Below the pieces are notes generated by a model. That model saw only the letters and a list, made by a program, of their open reading frames with translations. It did not search any database and was not told where the DNA came from. From positions 1 to 64,000 of the IMG/VR virus record IMGVR_UViG_3300021478_000023: DNA of 64,000 nucleotides. One strand, 5' to 3'. Shown here piece after piece: positions 13,449 to 21,437 of the stretch; within the stretch, counting starts at the first letter, position 1, and every line of letters begins with the position of its first letter. The translations under genes were made by a program, and so were the position numbers. The DNA comes from a virus.

Positions 13449-13835
13449 ATGCCAAAACCAAAACCTGACGACCGGGCGCGAGCCGTGATGGAAAAACTGC
13501 GCTCCGAGCTAGGCTTGCTATCGCGGATCGCCCACGAAATCGGCGTCTATGCGCAAGCGGTGCATCAATGGCAAGCGGTTCCGCTAGAGCGCGTTGTTGA
13601 TGTTGAGCGCGTCACCGGAATCCCGCGCGAGAAATTGCGGCCCGACTTTCATCTGCCGCGCGCCGAGATCGCGCCGGAAGGGTTCGCCTGGAAATTGATT
13701 TCACTATCGGGACGATCAAGGAAAGCAAATGGCAAAGCGAAAAGGAAGCAACAGCGAAAAGGAAAACGACGCGCTGGAATTCACCCCAAGCGTCGTGCAG
13801 TCCGTCATCAAGAGAATCGAAGCGCTCAACGATGA
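13449..13835 (+). CDS. YdaS/Cro-like HTH regulator
   Basis: A 128-residue protein. Residues about 18-68 (LLSRIAHEIGVYAQAVHQWQ, then VERVTGIPREKLRPDFH) match the YdaS/Cro-type HTH found in phage regulators, including the trailing LRPD. The C-terminal 45 residues are highly basic and overlap the next gene by 107 bases; that tail may not be under selection. First gene of the rightward replication operon and facing the leftward operon, so a switch or repressor role is likely. Confidence 0.65.
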   Translation: MPKPKPDDRARAVMEKLRSELGLLSRIAHEIGVYAQAVHQWQAVPLERVVDVERVTGIPREKLRPDFHLPRAEIAPEGFAWKLISLSGRSRKANGKAKRKQQRKGKRRAGIHPKRRAVRHQENRSAQR

Positions 13836-14136
13836 AAAGGATTCCGCGCGCGGGCGCTACATGAATCAGTGCGCCAAACTCAACGAACGCATCAACGCGG
13901 TGATTGATGAGGGCTCGCGCAAGGGGATTCCGGCCAAGGGCGTGCGCGCCGCCGTCAAGCTGCGCGCCAAAAACGCCAAGCTACTCGGCGAACTGCACAA
14001 GCACGAAGCCGAGGAAAGAGAGGTCATTCAGACCATCCTACAGGTCAACGATGACCCGAACGATTTGCCGTTGTGGAAGGCGGCAACCAGCCGCAGCACC
14101 GGCAAGAGTGAGAGCGCCAGTGCTCCGCTCAACTAA
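13729..14136 (+). CDS. Helical protein, possibly GapR/DUF2312-like
   Basis: A 135-residue helical protein. Residues about 21-90 (VVQSVIKRIEALNDEKDSAR, then GIPAKGVRAAVKLRAKNAKL) recall the GapR/DUF2312 coiled-coil DNA-binding family in layout and in the (K/R)A(V/I)xxR repeat. A conserved-looking LQVNDDPNDLPLW follows. The start is the ATG at 13729 within the end of the HTH gene. Tentative. Confidence 0.5.
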   Translation: MAKRKGSNSEKENDALEFTPSVVQSVIKRIEALNDEKDSARGRYMNQCAKLNERINAVIDEGSRKGIPAKGVRAAVKLRAKNAKLLGELHKHEAEEREVIQTILQVNDDPNDLPLWKAATSRSTGKSESASAPLN

Positions 14137-14147
14137 GGTCCGCAACC

Positions 14148-14753
14148 ATGAAGGCGCGGCGCGCGCATATCTTCGCCAAGGAACGGCACGGGCATTACGT
14201 CGAGCCCGCGTGGGTGTCCGCGCGTCTTTTCGAGGCTGATGACTTTGGTCCGCCGAGCACCCTGATCTATGACCCCTCCTGCGGTTGGGGCACCATCCTG
14301 AGATCCGCAATCGATGCAGGCTACCGCGCCGCTGGCGGTGACGTGGTTGACCGGCTGCACCGTCGAGAATTCGGGTTATCCACAACCCGCTTCTACAAGT
14401 CCGATTTTCTCAACGGCGGCATGCCGACGAAATCGCCGGTTATGTCCATCGTTTGCAATCCGCCGTTCGATCACGTCGAAGCGTTTTGCGACCGCGCGCT
14501 TGAAATCGCCGAATACAAGGTGGCGATGATCATGCTGTTGCGGCGCATCGCGGCGGCGCGTTGGCTCGACCGCATGCCGCTCGAAACAATCTACATGCTC
14601 AACCCCCGGCCATCGATGCCGCCCGGCACTTGGATCGCCAAGGGCAACAAGCCGGGCGGCGGCACACAGGATTTTTGTTGGTTGGTGTTTTCTAAACTGC
14701 GCTCGACGCGCCAGCGGCCCGTGGTCAGATGGTTGACGCGCGATGCAGCATGA
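14148..14753 (+). CDS. DNA methyltransferase (N6-adenine type)
   Basis: A 201-residue protein with an S-adenosylmethionine motif I (YDPSCGWGTI, about residues 40-49) and the amino-methyltransferase motif IV NPPF (about 104-107). The order I then IV, and NPPF itself, point to an adenine-N6 enzyme. It is shorter than restriction-system enzymes and has no partner endonuclease here, so it is probably a solitary phage methyltransferase protecting DNA or marking replication. It ends on an ATGA overlap. Confidence 0.75.
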   Translation: MKARRAHIFAKERHGHYVEPAWVSARLFEADDFGPPSTLIYDPSCGWGTILRSAIDAGYRAAGGDVVDRLHRREFGLSTTRFYKSDFLNGGMPTKSPVMSIVCNPPFDHVEAFCDRALEIAEYKVAMIMLLRRIAAARWLDRMPLETIYMLNPRPSMPPGTWIAKGNKPGGGTQDFCWLVFSKLRSTRQRPVVRWLTRDAA

Positions 14754-15088
14754 ACGAAATCAATGGGTTGTTCGTGATTTACAGACCGGCGTTCTGCCAG
14801 CGGTGCGAACGGAAATGGGGGCGGCAAGTCCGCATCCCTTCCGGCCACACGCTTTGCGCCATGTGCCGCTCGACCGCGCGCCAGGAGGGACAAGAGCGGC
14901 GGCGCAAGCGCGCGGAGGATCACGCGCGCGCGGTCAGCATGGCCAAACTGGCGGCGCAGCGGATCGAGCGGCCCGAAATGCCGGTGGAGACGTTCGACGC
15001 GACGCTGGCGCGCATCCGGGAAAACATGGCCAGGATCAACGCGGAGATCAAACGAAAGGCGCGTGCCGGGTCTGCGGATGGGACGTGA
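14750..15088 (+). CDS. Zinc-finger coiled-coil protein
   Basis: A 112-residue protein with paired CxxC motifs (FCQRCERKWGRQ and LCAMCRSTAR) spaced about 20 residues apart, then a long basic helix (ARQEGQERRRKRAEDHARAV). The start is the ATGA overlap with the methyltransferase. Its end overlaps the zinc-ribbon frame at 15085 by GTGA. A DNA-associated role next to the methyltransferase is plausible. Confidence 0.6.
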   Translation: MNEINGLFVIYRPAFCQRCERKWGRQVRIPSGHTLCAMCRSTARQEGQERRRKRAEDHARAVSMAKLAAQRIERPEMPVETFDATLARIRENMARINAEIKRKARAGSADGT

Positions 15089-15219
15089 GAGCGGGCGCAA
15101 AATACTGCCGCCAGTGCGACGCCGAGCGCGCGCAGGCGATGCGCAAGGCCAAGCTGGCGTTCCCAAGCAAGCGCCGCGTGAAGCCGCCGCCGCTGGCGAC
15201 CGATGATATCCCATTCTAG
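15085..15219 (+). CDS. Zinc-ribbon protein with unclear start
   Basis: From the GTG at 15085 the product is 44 residues, starting VRAGAKYCRQCDAERAQ. However, the same frame upstream encodes CRVCGWD, which with YCRQC makes a complete zinc ribbon (CxxC, 10 residues, CxxC) that the GTG start would cut. No ATG, GTG or TTG lies in that frame for about 300 bases. Either a -1 frameshift from 14750-15088 or a non-standard start would restore the full ribbon. The frame ends DDIPF and is followed by AGGAGGGC. Confidence 0.45.
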   Translation: MRAGAKYCRQCDAERAQAMRKAKLAFPSKRRVKPPPLATDDIPF

Positions 15220-15230
15220 GAGGGCGACCG

Positions 15231-15638
15231 ATGCACTTGCCAAAGGGCGGACGGCCGACGCAAGTTTTACCCAAATCGACCCAAGCCGCCGACGATAAGC
15301 CGCGCCGCATTCAGCTTTCCCGCAAGCCGGGCTTCCGGCTCCCGCCCAACACGGTCAAGGTTGACCGCTCGACAAAATGGGGCAACCCTTTCGTCGTTGG
15401 CCAGCACGGCACGCGTGTCGAGTGTGTCGAAATGTTCGAAAAGCTGATGGCTGGCATGGTTATGGTCAGTCACGGCCCCGATCCCAAGGTGCAGCGCGAC
15501 TATTACGAAATGGTCCGCCGCGACCGTCATCAACTACACGGCAAAAATCTCGCGTGCTGGTGTCCACTTACTGAGAAAGGTCAACCAGTGCCGTGCCATG
15601 CCGACGTGTTGCTGCGCATCAAGCAAGCGAAACTGTGA
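15231..15638 (+). CDS. DUF4326 domain protein
   Basis: A 135-residue protein matching DUF4326 in layout: VKVDRSTKWGNPFVVGQHGT near residue 45, then the C-terminal CWCPL...PCHADVLL box (about 112-128). The family is frequent in phages and has no settled function; the conserved Cys and His residues suggest metal or nucleotide handling. AGGAGGGCGACC lies before the ATG, and the gene ends TGATG into the next. Confidence 0.75.
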   Translation: MHLPKGGRPTQVLPKSTQAADDKPRRIQLSRKPGFRLPPNTVKVDRSTKWGNPFVVGQHGTRVECVEMFEKLMAGMVMVSHGPDPKVQRDYYEMVRRDRHQLHGKNLACWCPLTEKGQPVPCHADVLLRIKQAKL

Positions 15639-15946
15639 TGGTCGAAACTCGCGTACCAAAGTGCAAGTGTCCGTCGTGCGGCACCGAGCTAGATGCCGCG
15701 ACTGACGTGTTGAACCGAGCGGCGACACCGAACCCTGGCGACATAACGATTTGCTTGCGCTGCGGATTGCTGATGCGGTTCAAGGACGACATGACGCTGC
15801 GCCAGCTAACCGGGAAGGAAATGATCGAAGCAATGAAAGATCCGCGCGTGGCCACGATTGAGAGAGCGCGCGGTACGGTCATGGCAGGCTTCACGGCAGA
15901 TGAAGCCATGACGAAGATCATGGCCGACTACAAAGCGAACCGATGA
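15638..15946 (+). CDS. Zinc-ribbon protein, paralogue of 5277-5645
   Basis: A 102-residue protein with CKCPSCGTEL and ICLRCGLLMRFKDD (paired CxxC about 30 residues apart) followed by MTLRQLTGKEMIEAMKD. That last part parallels LSLRELTESERIEA in the membrane-anchored protein at 5277-5645, so a soluble and a membrane version of one family coexist. Starts on TGATG. Confidence 0.65.
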   Translation: MVETRVPKCKCPSCGTELDAATDVLNRAATPNPGDITICLRCGLLMRFKDDMTLRQLTGKEMIEAMKDPRVATIERARGTVMAGFTADEAMTKIMADYKANR

Positions 15947-16356
15947 CCGTACCCGTGCAGCTAGAGTTGTTGAAGCGGCGCAAGGGTAGCAAGCCGTTTA
16001 ATTCGCTACCGCCGCCGAGCGAACTACAAATACAGCAATCGCTGATCGCGCGGCTACGGTTCCAATGCAAGCCGGGAATCATTTTCTGGCACACACCGAA
16101 CGGAGAGGAAAGAGACAAGCGAGTGGCGGCAAAACTGAAATCGATGGGCGTGCTTCCTGGCGTGGCGGACTTGCAGTTTATTTTTCCTTGTGCCGCGCCG
16201 AATCTGTTTCTTGAATTGAAAGCACGCGGGCGCGGGCTCACCGATGATCAGCAACACTTTAGGGATCTTGTTCGCGGGGCTGGCCACAAATATGAGTGGA
16301 CAGATTCGATTGACGACGCGATCAGAATTCTACGGTCCTATAATGTGCTGCCCTAG
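15943..16356 (+). CDS. VRR-NUC nuclease
   Basis: A 137-residue protein with the VRR-NUC order: FWHTPNGEERDKR, then MGVLPGVADLQFIFP with the catalytic Asp, then LFLELKARGRGLTDDQQHF with the ExK strand and the usual Q-x-x-F helix. Free-standing VRR-NUC domains in phages act as structure-specific nucleases or Holliday-junction resolvases. It sits just upstream of the replication ATPase. Starts on an ATGA overlap. Confidence 0.85.
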   Translation: MTVPVQLELLKRRKGSKPFNSLPPPSELQIQQSLIARLRFQCKPGIIFWHTPNGEERDKRVAAKLKSMGVLPGVADLQFIFPCAAPNLFLELKARGRGLTDDQQHFRDLVRGAGHKYEWTDSIDDAIRILRSYNVLP

Positions 16357-16389
16357 CAAGCAACAACAAGACTATCGAAAGTCGAGGCA

Positions 16390-17520
16390 ATGGCCAGTGC
16401 CAACGACCCATACGAACGAGGGTTTCGCATCACGCAATACAAGATTGCGAAAACTACGTTTTGGCGACCGATTGGGGCGCCGGGGATATTCGGATTTGAT
16501 GATGTCTACGGCGACACCATCGATGCGATCCAAGAGGTTCGCGATCTAGGATATCTCGGAAGCCAACAAAGCCTGCACCTTGAAATGCCGAGCGGCATTC
16601 ACGGCACAACTGACCGCATTCCATATCAATACTTAGAACCGAGTGAGCGGCGCAGGACGTGGCGCCAGCCTAGCGCCTACAAGACTGCCGCCGAGAAAGC
16701 GCAAGAGCATTGGGAACTTGTCCAACGGCTACGTGTGAAGGCGCGGCTCGCCGATAGCGACGTGCTCTGGAACACAGCGGAAGCCGAGCGCATCATCGAA
16801 AGACGAAAGTTGCTGGCCGCCGAAAAGCGCCGACAACGCAAACTCAAAAAGCGGCGCGCCGAATACGCGGAACAACAAGCCGCATTGAAAGAACAACACG
16901 AAGCCGAACGGATCGCCGAGCGCGCCCTAAACGATGCGAAGCAACGCGCGGCGGAAGCAAGGGCCGAACTCGCCAAGGCCGAAGCAACCAAGCCGCCGAC
17001 GCCAGCGCCCGAGATTGTCCCGGCCACGACAATCCCAAAACCGTCCGCCGACTTTTCGAAAGATTGGGATATCCCCGCCGACTTGTTGTTCCCGCACTGG
17101 CACGACTGCACCGTACACCTTGCGCGCTTCATGGCGGTTGCCGATCCGCATACGTGGGAGGTTTTTTTGATGGCGGATGGCCGCACGTTCATCGCGCTAT
17201 CAAACAAGCATTTCATTTTCGACCAGTCACAACGCCTGTTCAATTGCGGGATGGTCGTGCCGCCCGGCTCGACGTGGCGCGTGTTCCTGATGCGCTATCG
17301 CCTGGGGCTCGGCGGGTATCTGAATTTCAAACGGCCACGATTCCCCGAACGTCAAGCCGCTTTTGAGAACGCGCCCTACACCATAGCCGAACGGCAAGCG
17401 TGGCAGATGGAATGTCTCGCCGCCGTGCGCCTGCGCGAGAGCCAACTGATAGATCAGGGCTGGCCGCCCGCGCGCGTGTCGCTCGCCCGCGCATTCGGGA
17501 TTAGATACGATGGTCGATGA
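16390..17520 (+). CDS. Coiled-coil protein of unknown function
   Basis: A 376-residue protein. The N-terminal 90 residues are globular, residues about 95-205 are a highly charged coiled coil (RRRAEYAEQQAALKEQHEAE), then a Pro/Thr linker and a C-terminal domain containing WEVFLMADGRTFIALSNKHF. It overlaps the start of the ATPase gene by 11 bases, suggesting a role with it, perhaps as loader or primase-associated factor. I do not recognise the C-terminal fold. Confidence 0.6.
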   Translation: MASANDPYERGFRITQYKIAKTTFWRPIGAPGIFGFDDVYGDTIDAIQEVRDLGYLGSQQSLHLEMPSGIHGTTDRIPYQYLEPSERRRTWRQPSAYKTAAEKAQEHWELVQRLRVKARLADSDVLWNTAEAERIIERRKLLAAEKRRQRKLKKRRAEYAEQQAALKEQHEAERIAERALNDAKQRAAEARAELAKAEATKPPTPAPEIVPATTIPKPSADFSKDWDIPADLLFPHWHDCTVHLARFMAVADPHTWEVFLMADGRTFIALSNKHFIFDQSQRLFNCGMVVPPGSTWRVFLMRYRLGLGGYLNFKRPRFPERQAAFENAPYTIAERQAWQMECLAAVRLRESQLIDQGWPPARVSLARAFGIRYDGR

Positions 17521-19162
17521 GATCGACACCGACAACGTAAACGAGTCCGAGCCACTAGAGCCGGATCTTGCGCCAGCTTATCGCGAAGCGCTCGCGTCGT
17601 TGTCCCGCATGCTTGCGCTCGCCGCCGATGAGGCTATGCGGCTCAAGGTGTTTGAGAACGCCGTCGATGAGGTTTTCAAAACGTGGCGCGGAATCGAGCG
17701 CAGCGACGCACTCGACGCGTTGCAAGATATCGCCGAGTCGCGCGGCTTTGATCCTGATTGGGTGCAGTCTGTATTTGCCCGCGCCGCCGAAGCCGAGCCC
17801 GAACAGCCCAAGGTAAACGGCAAGGGTCACGATGATGCGCAGCATGCGAAAGATCAACAATCCGAACCGAAGCCGCCCGAGCCGTTTCCATTCATCCGCG
17901 CGTCATCGTTCGACGGACAGAAAGCGCCAGCGCGCCGATGGCTGGTCAACAACCGGATTCCCATGCGCAACGTCACGCTGTTGAGCGGCGACGGCGCAGT
18001 AGGCAAGACAACCATAGCGATGCAGCTTGCCGTCGCAGTCGCAACCGACATGCTCGACTGGTTGCAAAACGTCATCGATGAACGCGGCCCGGTGTTGTTC
18101 CTAACAGCCGAGGAAGAATTGAGCGAGGTTCATTTTCGGCTTGAGCAAGTTGTTGACTACTACCCTGACCTACAATGGACCGATCTTGCAAATTTGCATT
18201 TGTTATCGATGGCCGATAGCGATTGCGTGTTGGCCGTGCCGGATCGCATGCACATTCTCAAAAAGACGAAAAACTATGAGCGGCTTTCACTCAACATTGA
18301 GCAAATACAGCCCAAGCTGGTCATCGTTGAGTCTGCCGCAGACTTGTTCGCTGGCAATGAGATTGATAGATCACAGGTCCGCAAATTCATTTCGTTGCTG
18401 CGCGAGTTAGCAATCAAGCATGATTGCGCAATCATGCTGCTATCACACCCGAGCGTGTCCGGCATGGCGAGCGGTTCTGGAATGTCCGGCTCAACGCAAT
18501 GGAACAATGCCGTGCGTTCACGAATGTATTTCAAAACGATCAAAGCCGACGCCGATGATTTTGCGGATGAGGATGCGGAAGCCGTCAACGAGAGCGGGAG
18601 CAATTATCGCGAGCTACAATATCTGAAAAACAACCGCGCAAGACAAGGCGAAAAAATCAAGCTGGTTTACACGAATGGTCTATTCCTTCCCGAGCGACAA
18701 CCAGCGCCAGCCGACAAGGCCGCCCAAGAATCAAAGGCCGACGACGTTTTCATGACGTTGCTGCGCAGATTCAACAGTGATGGAAGCGACCGCAGCGCGA
18801 CAGTCAAGAAAGGTCAGACATTCGCACCGTATCTGTTCGCGCTAGAACGCGAAGCAAAAAATGCGCGCGTCACCAAAGCAATGCTGACACAGGCAATGGA
18901 ACGCCTTATCACCGCCAAGAAAATCCGGTCTGAAATGTTTGGGCCGCAGTCTAAGCGGCGCTCGCGGCTCATCGAGATCACCAGAGAAAACACCGGCGAA
19001 ATTTTGCCATTCACTCCGAAGCCACCAGAGCCGTCCGGCGTTTCGATCCCGTTCATGATCACCAAAGCAATGAAGGCTCAACTCGCGGCTAAAGGCTATT
19101 CGGAATCTGAAATCAACGCGCTTACTCCCCAACAGGCGCAAGATATTTTGGCGAGCACTTAG
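17510..19162 (+). CDS. RecA/RepA-like AAA ATPase (replicative helicase type)
   Basis: A 550-residue protein. Residues about 130-390 form a RecA-like core: Walker A LLSGDGAVGKTTIAMQL (about 158-174), Walker B KLVIVESAADLFAG, and LLSHPSVSGMASGSGMSGST, the signature of the AAA_25/RepA helicase group, then a Trp-Asn-Ala segment and an Arg that could be a sensor. The N-terminal 110 residues are acidic and helical. The C-terminal 150 residues include a probable winged helix (TKAMLTQAMERLITAKKIRS). The likely role is unwinding DNA at the phage origin. A bidirectional terminator follows. Confidence 0.8.
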   Translation: MVDEIDTDNVNESEPLEPDLAPAYREALASLSRMLALAADEAMRLKVFENAVDEVFKTWRGIERSDALDALQDIAESRGFDPDWVQSVFARAAEAEPEQPKVNGKGHDDAQHAKDQQSEPKPPEPFPFIRASSFDGQKAPARRWLVNNRIPMRNVTLLSGDGAVGKTTIAMQLAVAVATDMLDWLQNVIDERGPVLFLTAEEELSEVHFRLEQVVDYYPDLQWTDLANLHLLSMADSDCVLAVPDRMHILKKTKNYERLSLNIEQIQPKLVIVESAADLFAGNEIDRSQVRKFISLLRELAIKHDCAIMLLSHPSVSGMASGSGMSGSTQWNNAVRSRMYFKTIKADADDFADEDAEAVNESGSNYRELQYLKNNRARQGEKIKLVYTNGLFLPERQPAPADKAAQESKADDVFMTLLRRFNSDGSDRSATVKKGQTFAPYLFALEREAKNARVTKAMLTQAMERLITAKKIRSEMFGPQSKRRSRLIEITRENTGEILPFTPKPPEPSGVSIPFMITKAMKAQLAAKGYSESEINALTPQQAQDILAST

Positions 19163-19170
19163 ATCCGTGC

Positions 19171-19205
19171 TAAAAGAAAAGCCCCGGTTGCAGCCGGGGC
19201 CTTTC
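19171..19205. terminator. Bidirectional terminator
   Basis: GCCCCGG (19181-19187) pairs with CCGGGGC (19194-19200). On the minus strand TTTTCTTTT follows; on the plus strand CTTTC follows and a T7 run lies at about 19220. It sits between convergent genes 17510-19162 and 19225-19773. Confidence 0.75.
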
Positions 19206-19224
19206 AACTTTCAAGTCGGTTTTT

Positions 19225-19773
19225 TTAGGCTGTTGCGGGGAGTTCAAGTCCTGCGGCTTGGGCTCTCCCCAACGCTCCGCGTGACAGTGACGGCGTTCCA
19301 GCCGCTTTCTGCCGGTCGCGTGTCTCACGCGCGCCGTGCAGTTCATCGCCACCACGTTTCACCGCAGGGCGCATACGCAACAGGAACCCGCGATCACCAA
19401 ACTGTTTGGTGAACCTTTCCTTGCTGATCTTATCGAAGGCGTAGGTCAGCGATCCAAAATCGTGAAAATAACGAACGGCATGCGTAGGCACGCCATCAAT
19501 TTTATCCACGACGTAAATCACTCCACGAATAACGTAGACGTGCTTTACGGGATGCGGGAACGCTGTTGGGTTTGCGAGCGCAAAGTCTTTAATTCCATCT
19601 GCGAGCACGCATTCCCAAACGATCCCACGCTTAGACCGTTTGATGAGTTCCCGTGATAGATGAATTGGAACCTCAACCGGCCTTTTGGCGTCTGCAAATT
19701 TCACACGCCAAAAACGCTTTCGTAGAACGTCAGTGTATAGACGGACGAGTCTCGGCTTGGCTTTCCCTGCCAT
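19225..19773 (-). CDS. Hypothetical basic protein
   Basis: A 182-residue protein with alternating beta and charged segments (VKHVYVIRGVIYVVDKIDGV, then VRYFHDFGSLTYAF) and a low-complexity basic C-terminus. It overlaps the upstream gene 19730-20452 by 44 bases. These are the only leftward genes between 13.4 kb and the end, a placement typical of lysogeny or regulatory genes. No family recognised. Confidence 0.6.
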   Translation of the reverse strand: MAGKAKPRLVRLYTDVLRKRFWRVKFADAKRPVEVPIHLSRELIKRSKRGIVWECVLADGIKDFALANPTAFPHPVKHVYVIRGVIYVVDKIDGVPTHAVRYFHDFGSLTYAFDKISKERFTKQFGDRGFLLRMRPAVKRGGDELHGARETRDRQKAAGTPSLSRGALGRAQAAGLELPATA

Positions 19774-20452
19774 TAGCTAGTCTCCGTCGCTGTAGGGTTT
19801 CAACAACATCAAGCCACGCATCAGCGACTTGCTGCGCGCCTGCGATCACCGCATCGGTGATTTCATCCGGGTTGAGCGTGGCCCAATCCGCTTTATTTTT
19901 TGCCATAAACAAATTCGATTTTGCGAGCGCCGTCGCTTCCCTCACGGCATGCTGATAACTGCGCAGGCGGGTCACGCTGTACGGTTCGTCCTTGACCGGG
20001 CGCTTGTCGGTTGGGTCAAAGTCGCAAGTGTTGACCTTGGCGGCGTCTTGGAATTTGCCGTTAGTTTTGCCATTGCCGTTTGGCTTTACTGGCGACGACC
20101 GGACGCTACGCGGCTGTTGTAGCGTCCGTTTGGCGCGCGATTTGCGCACTGTTTGTTTTTTCGCCTCACGCACTTGCTCGACGGTCGTGTGACCTTCCGC
20201 AATCCTAATCAACTCATCGGCGCGCGACTTGCTGATATTGCAATGGGTGGAAACATACTCGTACCAAGGCTTGTCGTTTGGCTTGCGCTCTTTCAGCTTG
20301 CCCAAAAATTTACCCTGGCGAATTTGTAGTTGGTTCTTTTTTTCGAGCCATTTAGCGCCCGATTGCTCTTGCTTCGCGTCACCAATATCGATTTTTGTCT
20401 GCAACACCTTGATCGCCGTGCAGAGCGAATAAACTGTTGGCTGTTTGACCAT
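19730..20452 (-). CDS. Putative DNA-associated regulatory protein
   Basis: A 240-residue basic protein. Residues about 45-105 (LGKLKERKPNDKPWYEYVST, then CNISKSRADELIRIAEGHTT) resemble the helical N-terminal part of phage and plasmid DUF3102-type proteins, which look like DNA-binding replication or partition regulators. A basic linker follows (VRKSRAKRTLQQ) and then an unassigned helical C-terminus. ATG at 20452 has AAGGACA before it. It faces the iteron region 20497-20820, so it may bind there. Confidence 0.5.
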   Translation of the reverse strand: MVKQPTVYSLCTAIKVLQTKIDIGDAKQEQSGAKWLEKKNQLQIRQGKFLGKLKERKPNDKPWYEYVSTHCNISKSRADELIRIAEGHTTVEQVREAKKQTVRKSRAKRTLQQPRSVRSSPVKPNGNGKTNGKFQDAAKVNTCDFDPTDKRPVKDEPYSVTRLRSYQHAVREATALAKSNLFMAKNKADWATLNPDEITDAVIAGAQQVADAWLDVVETLQRRRLANGRESQAETRPSIH

Positions 20453-20496
20453 TGTCCTTGAATCCTTTGGTTTGCTCCACTAGCATTTTTCAAGTG

Positions 20497-20713
20497 TTGC
20501 TGGAAATATATCGCGGGATATAAGCCGCCGATGAGACGCGTCTCGGTTTATTTTTGACCTGTGGAAAACGAGGGGTTTTGCCTGTGGAAAACCGGAACAA
20601 AATACCGCTTCCAGCAACCCGTTCCAGCAAATTTTTTCCAGCAAATTCCAGCAACCATAAAAACAGTAGCTAACGCCTTGAACAGTCTTTTCTTTTCCGG
20701 CATTTTCCAGCAA
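20497..20713. repeat. Iteron cluster with DnaA-box-like sites; candidate origin
   Basis: Five exact TTCCAGCAA copies on the plus strand (20609-20617, 20622-20630, 20636-20644, 20646-20654, 20705-20713) and one inverted copy TTGCTGGAA (20497-20505). Two TGTGGAAAA sites (20560-20568, 20583-20591) are one base from the DnaA-box consensus TTATCCACA on the minus strand. The segment is AT-richer than its flanks and non-coding. Iterons plus DnaA-like boxes fit a replication origin; a multi-operator control region is the alternative. Confidence 0.6.
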
Positions 20714-20752
20714 AAAGTGGGGGGTGTTCCTTCCACCCCCTCATACTCCCCC

Positions 20753-20820
20753 CATCCCGGAGGGAGATTTCCGGGATGCTGGAACCCTCTAAGGTCCAGC
20801 ACCCGAAAACCTCCGGGATG
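20753..20820 (+). promoter_or_regulatory. Alternative hairpins in the leader of the 20818 operon
   Basis: CATCCCGG (20753-20760) can pair either with CCGGGATG at 20771-20778 or, as CATCCCGGAGG, with CCTCCGGGATG at 20810-20820. GCTGGA (20778-20783) pairs with TCCAGC (20795-20800) between them. The longer fold would cover the ATG at 20818. Mutually exclusive folds suggest translational or transcriptional control; this is inferred. Confidence 0.4.
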
Positions 20821-21060
20821 GCTATGTCGAAAGAAAGCAAAATGCGACGATGGTGGCTGACGCCGACTGCGCTTTTCAGATCTCACATGCCGCCCGTATT
20901 CCTGCGCCCGATGCACTGGCCGAAAGGATGCTGGCAATGCTGTGGTCAAGGGCTCGCGACCGATCCCAACAATCCGGCGCAGTTTCGCGTTGTGGAAATA
21001 TCGCCAGCGTTGCACCGATTGTTTGAAGCGAGCGACGTTCTAATTTACTTGCAAAAATGA
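20818..21060 (+). CDS. Hypothetical Cys-containing small protein
   Basis: An 80-residue protein if started at 20818; ATGs at 20824 and 20842 are also possible and none has a good ribosome site (AAAGAAAG precedes 20842). It includes MHWPKGCWQCCGQG, a partial metal-binding motif, and ends on an ATGA overlap. First gene of the long chain of tiny genes leading to the NusG homologue. Confidence 0.5.
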   Translation: MAMSKESKMRRWWLTPTALFRSHMPPVFLRPMHWPKGCWQCCGQGLATDPNNPAQFRVVEISPALHRLFEASDVLIYLQK

Positions 21061-21437
21061 AACCGCTAGACCTGACCGGCTACAAGCCGAGCCGCGAGTT
21101 GTTGGAAACGCTGATCAGATCCAACGAACGGGCGATCATGAACATCAGCGGCGTCAAAGCGTATTGGGCGGCGCAAGCAATTCAGGTGATGCGAAAAGAG
21201 ATCGCTATGTTTCGCGCAAAGTTGGAGGGCGAAATGCTGATCAGGATAACGGGGCATAATCCGCCGTTTGTAGCTGGCGTCGTGTTTGACGATAGCGGCA
21301 CGGTGCACCGCTTCGCGCCTATCGTGCAATGGGCCAAGGGGCTCGATGAAGATCAACTACGCGCGGAGATCAAACAGCGCGGCTTAACGGCGACGATGGT
21401 ACGGACACTCACAGCACAGGAGATCGAAGCGTCATGA
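21057..21437 (+). CDS. Hypothetical helical protein
   Basis: A 126-residue protein. The first 65 residues are helical (YWAAQAIQVMRKEIAMFRAK); the end is a short helical module (DEDQLRAEIKQRGLTATMVR). ATGA overlaps at both ends bind it into the same operon as the Acb2-like gene. No family recognised. Confidence 0.6.
   Translation: MKPLDLTGYKPSRELLETLIRSNERAIMNISGVKAYWAAQAIQVMRKEIAMFRAKLEGEMLIRITGHNPPFVAGVVFDDSGTVHRFAPIVQWAKGLDEDQLRAEIKQRGLTATMVRTLTAQEIEAS

Noticed and set aside
14376-14384. Perfect DnaA box TTATCCACA in the methyltransferase gene
   Set aside because: A single copy inside coding sequence with no iterons around it; the intergenic cluster at 20497-20713 is the better origin candidate.
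14591-15310. 239-residue minus-strand frame
   Set aside because: Antisense to the methyltransferase and zinc-finger genes, which have clear motifs; an effect of high GC.
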